Made by a program: the position numbers and the translations under genes. Positions 7,346 through 13,666 of a DNA stretch of 36,511 nucleotides are shown here, piece after piece. The number at the start of each line of letters is the position of its first letter. The stretch's first letter is position 1. Source of the DNA: Deltaproteobacteria bacterium (GTDB lineage Bacteria > Myxococcota_A > Polyangia > Polyangiales > Houyiibacteriaceae); assembly GCA_004283055.1 (NCBI GenBank), contig SHLP01000024.1, positions 1 to 36,511 of the forward strand. The letters run 5' to 3'. The notes under the pieces are model-generated. The model worked only from the letters and a program-made list of their open reading frames with translations, was not told the origin of the DNA and made no database searches.

Positions 7346-8392
7346 ATGCTCAACATTTGGACACGAAGCGCGTCACTTTTCATTCTTGCGCTGCTGGCGT
7401 CTGGCTGCCTCGACTTCAGCTTCGGCTCCGACAGCACCGAGGTCAAAGGCTGCAGCGTTGCCACGCCCCATTCGGTGGCCGACGATCTTCAGTCCCGATA
7501 CGCCCTCGGATCGCACACGACCTTGTACCTCTCCGACTTGGACAATCCCCAAGTCACGTCGAGCGATTCCGAAATCGTAGCCGTTGGCCCGATCGAGGAC
7601 GACGAAACGGACGAGTACGGGGACAAGCTCGTCGAGCTCAGCTTCGTTGGGATTGGTACGGCTGTCCTCACCATCAGTGAAGCCGGCGAATCATTGCCCG
7701 CTGACGTACCCATCGAGGTCGCAGCGTTCGAGCGCTTCGAAGTCGTTCTTCCAACCCTATTCTACCACGACCCCGTCGTACCACTCGCCGGTAGAACGGT
7801 CATCGACCCGGAGTTCGAGGTCATCTATTACGACCGTGGCGGCCGTCTCTACGGCCAAGGTCTCGCGCAGGCCGAATGGGCTTCCGCCGAAGATCTCCCA
7901 GGAGACTCCTTCTTCAACGACACGCTCGACTCCGGCGCCCACCAGGTCGAAGTGCGCGCTGCGCGCCGTGCGTCGGTGATCCCCTTCGCCGCCGTTGCTC
8001 GCGATGAAGTGGTCGCGCTCGAGCTTCTCGAAACCCGACTCGACGAAAGCCTCATCCGACTCGAGCTCGTCGGTCTCACCCAATTGGGCACACCGGTCTG
8101 GAACATCGATCCGATCTTGTTGCCACAAGGTGGTGGCCTGTACTTCGGCTCCTTCGAATACCTCCGCGACCCGGACGCACGACCCGTAGAGCTCACCGCC
8201 ATTTCTTTCGCTGGATCTCCAGTCGGCGCGCTGGACCCCATCGAAACCACGTTCCAGGGGGAGCCGACCCGCGAAGGAAGCTCGCTGTTCAGCTTTGCTT
8301 CTGTCGGCGGCAACGCGCCGCTCATGGCGTTCGTCTCGCTCCTGCTGATGACACTGGCACTCCGTGTCAGCGCGGTGTGGAAGTCGACATGA
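7346..8392 (+). CDS. lipoprotein with Ig-like/beta-rich body and a C-terminal membrane helix
   Basis: The start at 7346 is chosen for AAGGAGC nine bases upstream and because it gives a clean lipoprotein signal ending LLASGC (Cys21). The 348-residue product is acidic and beta-rich. A segment near residue 80-110 (EYGDKLVELSFVGIGTAVLT) resembles bacterial Ig-like (BIG_2-type) strands. The C-terminus (NAPLMAFVSLLLMTLALRVS) is a hydrophobic helix followed by a short basic end, as in surface-sorting tripartite tails, but I see no canonical MYXO-CTERM or LPXTG motif. Exact function unknown; cell-surface localisation is inferred. Confidence 0.7.
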   Translation: MLNIWTRSASLFILALLASGCLDFSFGSDSTEVKGCSVATPHSVADDLQSRYALGSHTTLYLSDLDNPQVTSSDSEIVAVGPIEDDETDEYGDKLVELSFVGIGTAVLTISEAGESLPADVPIEVAAFERFEVVLPTLFYHDPVVPLAGRTVIDPEFEVIYYDRGGRLYGQGLAQAEWASAEDLPGDSFFNDTLDSGAHQVEVRAARRASVIPFAAVARDEVVALELLETRLDESLIRLELVGLTQLGTPVWNIDPILLPQGGGLYFGSFEYLRDPDARPVELTAISFAGSPVGALDPIETTFQGEPTREGSSLFSFASVGGNAPLMAFVSLLLMTLALRVSAVWKST

Positions 8393-8412
8393 CCTGTGGT
8401 TCTGGGAGATCG

Positions 8413-8503
8413 TGAATTCAAAAGCCCTCTCTCTGCGGTGCCCCACGCGACATAACGATTGGTCCTGCTCAATTGCGCTTCCGAAATTGTTCCTATGGGC
8501 TAG
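8413..8503 (+). repeat. intergenic repeat family, copy 2
   Basis: Copy 2 begins TGAATTCAAAAGCCCT, has the core CCCCACGCGACATAACGATT (GACATAAC at 8449) and ends TTCCTATGGGCTAG (GGGCTA at 8497). It has the same 36-base offset from TGAATTC to GACATAAC as copy 1 and the same 48-base core-to-GGGCTA distance as copy 4. It shares a perfect 21-base block (8440-8460) with copy 3. It lies 93 bases upstream of cspA and could include its promoter. Inside it CAATT and AATTG can pair across a 10-base loop. Confidence 0.65.
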
Positions 8504-8595
8504 AAGAGGGACTACCAGGGTCATTGCGACCCTCGCTGCTACGTCGGCGGCGAGCTACTGGGCTCACCGACAATGTCGGTAGGAATGAATACAAC

Positions 8596-8793
8596 ATGGC
8601 TGAAGGTACAATTAAGCGTCTGACGGACCGGGGCTTCGGGTTCATCGAAACCTCTCCGGGCAACGACATCTTTTTCCACATGTCGAACGTCGATGGCGTG
8701 CGATTCGAGGACCTGCGCGAGGGGCAGAAGGTCTCATTCGACGAAGGTCAAGGTCCCAAGGGCCCACGCGCAGAGAACGTCAGACCTCTCTGA
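8596..8793 (+). CDS. cspA: cold-shock protein, CspA family
   Basis: The 65-residue cold-shock domain protein starts MAEGTIKRLTDRGFGFIE. RGFGFI is the RNP1 motif and DIFFHMS the RNP2 motif, used to bind single-stranded RNA/DNA. The length is that of a single-domain CspA-type protein acting as an RNA chaperone. The ATG at 8596 follows a modest site (TAGGA) and gives the conserved N-terminus; a longer upstream frame is not homologous. The gene is flanked by repeat copies 2 and 3, about 380 bases apart, as if carried as a unit. Temperature control is plausible for the family but not shown by the sequence. Confidence 0.93.
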   Translation: MAEGTIKRLTDRGFGFIETSPGNDIFFHMSNVDGVRFEDLREGQKVSFDEGQGPKGPRAENVRPL

Positions 8794-8823
8794 GGCACGG
8801 TTCCGTTCGTACATCGTAGTAGA

Positions 8824-8853
8824 GCCCCACGCGACATAACGATTCGTTCTGCG
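8824..8853 (+). repeat. intergenic repeat family, copy 3 (left half only)
   Basis: Bases 8824-8844 are identical to 8440-8460 of copy 2 (GCCCCACGCGACATAACGAT plus T). Similarity continues weakly through GTTCTGCG. The right half with GGGCTA is missing. It lies between cspA and the PAS gene. Confidence 0.6.
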
Positions 8854-8903
8854 AAGTTCAGGAGCTGAGTGAGCATCCGTTTCACCTCTATCGGCAGCAA
8901 ACT

Positions 8904-9302
8904 CTAGAGGCTGAACGTTTCACGCTGGATCGCGAGCCAGACATTCGTATTTTTGCCCAGCTTTACCGGCACAACGCGCCAATGCATGAGAAAAGGAGTG
9001 CCGTCCTTTTTGTAGTTGATCGCCTTTCCTTCAAATCGACCGCCAGCGCTGAGTGTCTTGGCCAGTCGAGCGATGACCTTTTTGTCTGTGGCTGGCCCCT
9101 GTAAGATCTTCGGCGTCTTTCCCAGCACTTCCGCCGGGCTGTATCCGGTAAGGTTCTTGAAAGCCTTGTTTGCATAAAGAATCTTGGTTCTGGCCGTCGC
9201 GTCCGTTATCAGAACGGAGTCAAAACTATTCTCCGCCAGCGCTTTTAAAGTCTGACTATTCAGATTGGTGTCCTGTAGGACCTTATCGAGTGATTTGATC
9301 AT
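8904..9302 (-). CDS. stand-alone LOV-like PAS domain protein lacking the photoactive cysteine
   Basis: The 132-residue protein is one PAS domain with a short N-cap. YANKAFKNLTGYSPAEVLGK (43-62) and the following KILQGPATD match the LOV subfamily, as does NYKKDGTPF (96-104) and the WRVVPV strand. In light-sensing LOV proteins the loop reads GxNCRFLQ. Here it is GKTPKILQ, with Pro64 in place of the adduct-forming cysteine and Thr63 for asparagine. Classical flavin-cysteinyl photochemistry is therefore not possible. It may still bind flavin or another ligand, or act as a dimerisation module. There is no kinase, HTH or other output domain. AGGAA seven bases upstream supports the start. Base composition looks less GC-rich than the neighbours, which hints at transfer. 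Confidence 0.82.
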   Translation of the reverse strand: MIKSLDKVLQDTNLNSQTLKALAENSFDSVLITDATARTKILYANKAFKNLTGYSPAEVLGKTPKILQGPATDKKVIARLAKTLSAGGRFEGKAINYKKDGTPFLMHWRVVPVKLGKNTNVWLAIQRETFSL

Positions 9303-9371
9303 TTACTATTCCTGCAACGGGTCGGATGTAACGATGATAAGAAACCAACTGTCGGGGAAAGTATCACAGAC

Positions 9372-9425
9372 GTTCGATGAACATTCGAACAAACTCATCA
9401 GCAGGATCGAGCACTGAGCTGTCAA
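9372..9425 (-). promoter_or_regulatory. possible promoter with overlapping palindromic operator for the PAS gene
   Basis: On the minus strand a perfect TTGACA lies at 9420-9425, with only a weak -10 (GCTGAT) 17 bases on. Immediately downstream is the inverted repeat GTTCGA (9372-9377) / TCGAAC (9385-9390), 70-88 bases before the PAS start. The arrangement suits a repressor site near the transcription start. It superficially resembles a LexA-type GAAC/GTTC box but does not match its spacing. Confidence 0.35.
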
Positions 9426-9481
9426 AGTCTGAACGGGCTTATCCGGCTATTTCCCTCATGGCAGTCTCAATCGGACCTCGA

Positions 9482-9604
9482 TCAAAAGAACCGAGACCAC
9501 GCTCCGGCATAGAGAATAGCGCTTGTGCAGAACAGCAATCCAGCCGCGACCGCAGTAGAGAGAGGTTGGCCGCCGAGCATTGCAACGGCTTCTAACGTTC
9601 CCAT
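9482..9604 (-). CDS. possible small membrane protein, 40 residues
   Basis: The frame from ATG at 9604 (or GTG at 9613) reads MGTLEAVAMLGGQPLSTAVA, then a hydrophobic AGLLFCTSAILYAGAWSRFF. It has two hydrophobic stretches separated by a GQPLS turn, the pattern of a tiny membrane protein. The frame stays open upstream into repeat copy 4, so it could be the tail of a longer lost gene. No ribosome-binding site is obvious. I do not recognise a family with any certainty. Confidence 0.35.
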   Translation of the reverse strand: MGTLEAVAMLGGQPLSTAVAAGLLFCTSAILYAGAWSRFF

Positions 9605-9660
9605 ACCAACCACAATATGGCAGGCGCATAGTAACTTTGAACGCCAAATCCGGTTAGCGT

Positions 9661-9722
9661 CCCTAGTGACATAACATCTGGTACCGCGCTATTCGGCGCT
9701 CATCGTCATTCCGATGGGCTAA
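9661..9722 (+). repeat. intergenic repeat family, copy 4
   Basis: GTGACATAAC (GACATAAC at 9668) is followed by CTGGTACCGCGCTATT and ends CATTCCGATGGGCTAA (GGGCTA at 9716). It aligns without gaps to copy 2 across the whole 48-base interval, with conserved blocks GACATAAC, CNATT, ATTCC/TTCC and ATGGGCTA. The left extension TGAATTC seen in copies 1 and 2 is absent. Confidence 0.55.
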
Positions 9723-9841
9723 GATGCACCTCGTGCATGACGATCACGCCGGGCCAGCTGCCGCTTCGCCAGACAGGCTTCGTATCGCCGTCGAGCGTCG
9801 CTCTCGTACACAGCGGAAATTAGGGATCTTCCTTGGGTCAT
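9719..9841 (-). CDS. possible small protein, 40 residues
   Basis: From ATG at 9841 the frame encodes MTQGRSLISAVYESDARRRY followed by EACLAKRQLARRDRHARGAS, a basic amphipathic helix. Its TAG stop overlaps the GGGCTA end of repeat copy 4. I recognise no family. The frame is open further upstream but there runs antisense to better coding sequence. Low support. Confidence 0.25.
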   Translation of the reverse strand: MTQGRSLISAVYESDARRRYEACLAKRQLARRDRHARGAS

Positions 9842-9936
9842 AACCGAAAGCCGGAGGGGATAGGTCGTACTCTCCGCACGGCGGCTCGGGTTTCTCGTTT
9901 GCGGTATCGAAGCTCGCGGATCATCGCCGAGAGCGC

Positions 9937-10440
9937 CTAGGCGTGGAACGGCAGGAGAAGCGCGTTGGGGTAGACGAACGTGAAGCCGTACCGGTTTCCG
10001 CGGCTCACCTCGATCGCTCCTCCAATCAAGTTCAGCGTGCGGAAGGTCGTGTTTAGGGTGACGAACCCGACGTTGGTGCGCGCGCGGCGGAGAGTCATCC
10101 ACTCCCCGGACTGCTCGCGGTAGTCGCGCAGTGACATTCCGGCGACGACCAGCCATCCGAGGTTGGCGGCTGCAGTTGCGGCAGTCGCCGATCCGATCGC
10201 GTAGCTCATTCGTCGCCAACGCACTGTGCTCTGGATCGGCGCGTTGACCAGCCAAGTTGCGGCGCTGAACGGAAGCAGGGTCACGTTGACCGAGGCGGTT
10301 GCCACGGCGTGGCGGGACACACCAAGCCCTCCAGCCTGCTTTTGTTCCCACGAGCGCTCCTCAGGTGTCGAAGCGCTTGCGTCGGCGGAAAGTGTGAGCA
10401 GCGCGGCCACGTAGAGGAGGAGTGCTTGTCGTTCCCGCAT
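9937..10440 (-). CDS. hypothetical exported membrane-associated protein
   Basis: The 167-residue protein has a signal peptide (RQALLLYVAALLTLSADASA, cleavage near residue 24). Hydrophobic stretches follow: SVNVTLLPFSAATWLV, ATAATAAANLGWLVVAGMSL and FVTLNTTFRTLNLIGGAIEV. I recognise no family. The transcript may be almost leaderless: on the minus strand TGCTAGGTT, an extended -10 type sequence (TAGGTT at 10450-10455), ends only nine bases before the ATG. It probably forms a single-gene unit. An overlapping frame on the same strand lacks the signal peptide and is rejected. Confidence 0.6.
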   Translation of the reverse strand: MRERQALLLYVAALLTLSADASASTPEERSWEQKQAGGLGVSRHAVATASVNVTLLPFSAATWLVNAPIQSTVRWRRMSYAIGSATAATAAANLGWLVVAGMSLRDYREQSGEWMTLRRARTNVGFVTLNTTFRTLNLIGGAIEVSRGNRYGFTFVYPNALLLPFHA

Positions 10441-10599
10441 GGGCGCGCGAACCTAGCACGCATCCCAAGTCAGCGCGGAATTCCGTTTCCGCCCGGCTGC
10501 CTGTGAATTTCGCTGATCAATCCTGGCTGGGGAAGGCTAGCAAACGCGGCCTGAGCCCCATGTTCGCTTCCCAAAGGAACAGAAACGCCCCAGCTAGCT

Positions 10600-10824
10600 T
10601 CAACCGCGTTGGAGTAGAGCTTCGAGCGCGCCTTGATGAAGCTCGTTGAGCTCGGTCGCGTTCATCCCGAACTTCGAGCGGGCACTGCGGTAGTCGAGTC
10701 GATCCCGGTAGAGTGCCAGCAAGACCTTGCGATGGCTTGCTTTGGGGAGATGCCCCACGCTTTGTTCAACGCGTTCCTTTTCGAGGGCGCTTCCTAGGAG
10801 CAGCAGTTCCTCTGCCGGCCGCGG
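10600..10824 (-). pseudogene. sigma-70 region 4-like helix-turn-helix fragment
   Basis: An open minus-strand frame of 74 residues includes ALEKERVEQSVGHLPKASHR, then KVLLALYRDRLDYRSARSKF, then GMNATELNELHQGALEALLQ. This follows the region 4 pattern of ECF-type sigma factors (LPxxxRxVLxLxYxxxLxYxxIAxxLGxxxxxVxxLxxxALxxL). The DNA-recognition helix is poorly conserved. There is no ATG; the frame is closed upstream by TAG (10825-10827) inside the kinase promoter region, and the only reasonable start is GTG at 10758. Region 2 is missing. It is probably a remnant of a sigma factor or HTH regulator. Confidence 0.4.
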
Positions 10825-10845
10825 CTATGCTAGCTTGGGCTGCTG

Positions 10846-11847
10846 ATGCCCTCCGCGACGCCCGAGCAGTATGGCGACTACGAGCTCGTCGAGCGGCTCG
10901 GCGTCGGCGGCATGGCGGAGACCTTCGTCGCGATCAGGCGGGGGCCCGGCGGCTTCGAGCAGCGCGTGTGCCTCAAGCGGATCTTGCCCGCGCTTGCCAA
11001 CGACCCTGATTTCGTCGCGATGTTTCTGCGCGAAGCGCGCCTGTCGGCGCTCCTCCACCACGGGCACATCGCGCGCGTCCTCGACTTCGGAATCGCCGAC
11101 AGCGCCCACTACCTGACGCTCGAGCTCATCGAAGGCACCGACCTTCGCGCGGCGCTGCGTCATCTGCGGCGGCGTGGGGAATCACTCGATCCGGGCCTCA
11201 CGTCGTACCTCGCGCACGCGATCGGCGCAGCGCTCGACTTCGCGCACACGGCCGACGACGACGGCGTCGCCGCCGGTATCATCCACCGCGACGTCTCCCC
11301 CTCCAACGTGCTCTTGAGCAACGCCGGCGAGGTCAAGCTCGCCGACTTCGGCATCGCCAAAGCGACGAGCCAGCCGGGCAGCATTCAAAGCGGCGCACTC
11401 AAGGGCAAGCTCGCGTACATGGCACCCGAGTACGCGCTCGGCGGTCCGTGCAGTGCGCGTTCGGATCTCTTTTCGCTAGGCGTCCTTCTCTACGAGTGCC
11501 TCGCCGGGCATCGACCTTTCGACGGCGGTAACGACATCCACACGCTCGACCGCGCGCGCCGCGGCCAGCACGAGCACCTCCGCGAGGCAGCTCCGCAGAC
11601 CCCCGGGGCCCTGGCCAGCGCGATCGAGTCCTTGCTTGCCGCAGACCCGGAAGCCAGACCCGCCAACGCTGCGGCCTTCCTCTCCATGCTCGCTGACGTT
11701 CCGCCACCGGCGCTAGCGCGTCGTGCGCTCGGCGCGGTCGTGCGCTCGGTGGACACGCATGACGCGCTTTCGACTTCGCCGGGCCTGGCTTCGACGCGCC
11801 CTGCGCCTACTCGGCGTCCTCGGAAGCGTGTTCCGTCTCGTCGGTAG
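10846..11847 (+). CDS. Hanks-type serine/threonine protein kinase (cytoplasmic)
   Basis: The 333-residue protein has a complete kinase domain from about residue 11 to 285. The glycine loop is LGVGGMAET (19-27), the ATP-anchoring Lys44 is in VCLKRILP and the helix-C Glu63 in LREARLS. The catalytic loop is HRDVSPSNVLL (Asp149), then DFG (167-169) and MAPEY with APE 193-195. All catalytic residues are present, so it should be active. HRDVSPSN is typical of myxobacterial kinases. There is no membrane segment; the C-terminus is a short Pro/Arg-rich tail (RPAPTRRPRKRVPSRR). A -10-like TATGCT ends only 14 bases before the ATG, so the mRNA may have almost no leader. The last 41 bases overlap the 3' end of the convergent coiled-coil gene. 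Its substrate is unknown. Confidence 0.92.
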   Translation: MPSATPEQYGDYELVERLGVGGMAETFVAIRRGPGGFEQRVCLKRILPALANDPDFVAMFLREARLSALLHHGHIARVLDFGIADSAHYLTLELIEGTDLRAALRHLRRRGESLDPGLTSYLAHAIGAALDFAHTADDDGVAAGIIHRDVSPSNVLLSNAGEVKLADFGIAKATSQPGSIQSGALKGKLAYMAPEYALGGPCSARSDLFSLGVLLYECLAGHRPFDGGNDIHTLDRARRGQHEHLREAAPQTPGALASAIESLLAADPEARPANAAAFLSMLADVPPPALARRALGAVVRSVDTHDALSTSPGLASTRPAPTRRPRKRVPSRR

Positions 11848-13486
11848 TCGTCCCGTAGGTGTTCTGCTCCTGGTCTTCGAGCAAACTGAGGCCGATCGCC
11901 ATCGCTTTTCGCACGCGCGAAAGAAGCTCGTCGTCCGTTGCGATCTTCTCGACCGCCATCGACAGCTTCGATTCGAGCTGCGACTTCATCGCTTCGAGTG
12001 ACCCGACGCGCGATTCGAGATTGCGCTTCGTCTCCTCGAGAATCTCTACCTTCGTGCGGTTTGCGTCGAGCTCCGTTTGCAAGCCATCACGCGCTTCTTT
12101 GGTCGTGTTGAGCTCGTCCTGGAACCGATCTCGGAGACCCTGCGTCTCCGTGAGAAGCGTCTTGGTGCCTTCGAGCTCCGTGCTTGTTTCGCCGAGCTTG
12201 GTTTCGAGCTCGAGCACACGGTCTGCGTTGAGCGTCTCGCGCTCACGTGCGCCCGCCAGCTCCGACTCGGTGTCCGCAAGCTTGCGGCCCAAGGTGGCGA
12301 GCTGCTTCGAGTGCTCTTTTTCTTGGGTTTCGAGCTCGAGCTGCTTCTCGCTCTGAATCGCCACTTCGCGCTCTTCCATGCTGCGCTGCCACTGCGCCTC
12401 TGCTTCGACCATCTTGGCTGCGGCCGCCGCTTCGAGCTCCTGACCACGCGAAGCGAGAGCCTCTTGCCGGGCGACATCCGCTTCCGCTGCGGCCTGAGCC
12501 AATGCCGCTGCCTGCGCGTCGGCGAGCTCAGATCGAAGAGCCGCAAGGGCCGTCTCCTTCTCGCTCGCTGCCGCGTGCAGAGCGGCTTCGTTGTCTTCTC
12601 GCGCACCTGCGAGCGCAGCCGCTGACTCGGCCTTGATGAGGTCCAACGCCTCTTCCTGAGCCACGCGGAGCCTCGCCATCTCGGTGTCCTGCGCGCTCTT
12701 GAGGGCTTCTACGTCCGCACTGCGTGCCTCACGCTCCTGTGCAAGCTCGGCTTCGAGCCCTTCTGTTTTGGTCTTTTCACGCTCGAACCTGCCCTTGATG
12801 TCGTCGTAGCGCTTGGCGGCGGATTCCTTATCTTCGGTGAGGCCGGCGATCGCTTCCTGCGCACCCGACAAGGCGTGTTCGAGCTCCGCCGTCTTCTCGT
12901 CGAAATCGGCGCGTGCACGCTCGAGTACGATGGACTGATCCCTGAGGTCCAGGATCTCTTTGTCCCGCCCCGTCAACTGATCGCGCAGATCGAGGATCTG
13001 TTTGTCCTTCGTGTTCAGCGATTCGCGCAGATCTAGGAACTGCCGGCTCGAGACGCCCCCGGACGATTCGGCGAGCTTCGCCTTGAGCCCGGAAATTTCC
13101 GATCGCATGCGCGCGACTTCCACTTGGCCGACGGCAGGGTGCTCGCTCGGTGCAGGCGGTGCCGTAGCGGGTCGCGCCGCGACGGGCGGCGCCGAGGACG
13201 CAGCCGCCGGCGCAGATGGTGGCGCCGTCCCGTGAGACACATCGTCTACCGGAACGTCGGAGACCATGATCACATCGTCGAGCTCCACGTCTTCGTAATC
13301 GCCGGTGCCCTCGTCCGTCTCGCCTGCGGCTTCTGCGACCGGAGCGGCCTCAGAGGACGGGTTCGCTTCGGCGCCGATCAAGAGCGCGTCGAATGCGTTC
13401 TCTGCAAACTCATCGATTTCATCGTCGATTTCGCTCGGCTCCCCAACCTTGGTTGGTACATCGCTCGACATGTTGTCCTCCGACAT
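11807..13486 (-). CDS. large coiled-coil protein, possible cytoskeletal or polar scaffold
   Basis: The 559-residue protein has three parts. An acidic N-terminus (MSEDNMSSDVPTKVGEPSEI, DDEIDEFAENAF) leads into an Ala/Pro-rich linker (about 85-115). A long continuous heptad region follows, from about 120 to 520 (repeats such as LRDQLTGRDKEILDLRDQ and ELETKLGETSTELEGTKTLL). The C-terminus contains RVRKAMAIGLSLLEDQEQ, reminiscent of C-termini of myxobacterial coiled-coil polarity proteins (AglZ/FrzS-like). No receiver domain is present, so it is not a direct homologue. It is convergent with, and overlaps, the Ser/Thr kinase gene by 41 bases; a functional link is speculative. The start follows the acidic N-terminus with TAACCT as a possible -10 about 30 bases upstream. 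Confidence 0.75.
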   Translation of the reverse strand: MSEDNMSSDVPTKVGEPSEIDDEIDEFAENAFDALLIGAEANPSSEAAPVAEAAGETDEGTGDYEDVELDDVIMVSDVPVDDVSHGTAPPSAPAAASSAPPVAARPATAPPAPSEHPAVGQVEVARMRSEISGLKAKLAESSGGVSSRQFLDLRESLNTKDKQILDLRDQLTGRDKEILDLRDQSIVLERARADFDEKTAELEHALSGAQEAIAGLTEDKESAAKRYDDIKGRFEREKTKTEGLEAELAQEREARSADVEALKSAQDTEMARLRVAQEEALDLIKAESAAALAGAREDNEAALHAAASEKETALAALRSELADAQAAALAQAAAEADVARQEALASRGQELEAAAAAKMVEAEAQWQRSMEEREVAIQSEKQLELETQEKEHSKQLATLGRKLADTESELAGARERETLNADRVLELETKLGETSTELEGTKTLLTETQGLRDRFQDELNTTKEARDGLQTELDANRTKVEILEETKRNLESRVGSLEAMKSQLESKLSMAVEKIATDDELLSRVRKAMAIGLSLLEDQEQNTYGTTTDETEHASEDAE

Positions 13487-13666
13487 CTGCTCTCCCCTTC
13501 GACTCCCACGGCTAGGTTAGCAGCGTTCTCGTCGATGAAACGAAACCGCGTACAATCCGAGCCCCCAAGACGCATGCAAAGTTACGTCTTCGTCAAAAAA
13601 GAATAGATGCCCACGCCGGTGACTGTCAACGTAGCGGGCCCTCGAACGCCGGGGACGGAAGGCCGC

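Noticed and set aside
9371-9392. LexA (SOS) box upstream of the PAS gene
   Set aside because: GAAC/GTTC elements are present but the spacing does not match the GAAC-N4-GTTC consensus, and the gene has no SOS link.
9719-10351. Longer minus-strand frame overlapping the exported protein at 9937-10440
   Set aside because: Arg-rich composition and no signal peptide in the overlapped part; the other frame has a clean signal peptide and hydrophobic segments.
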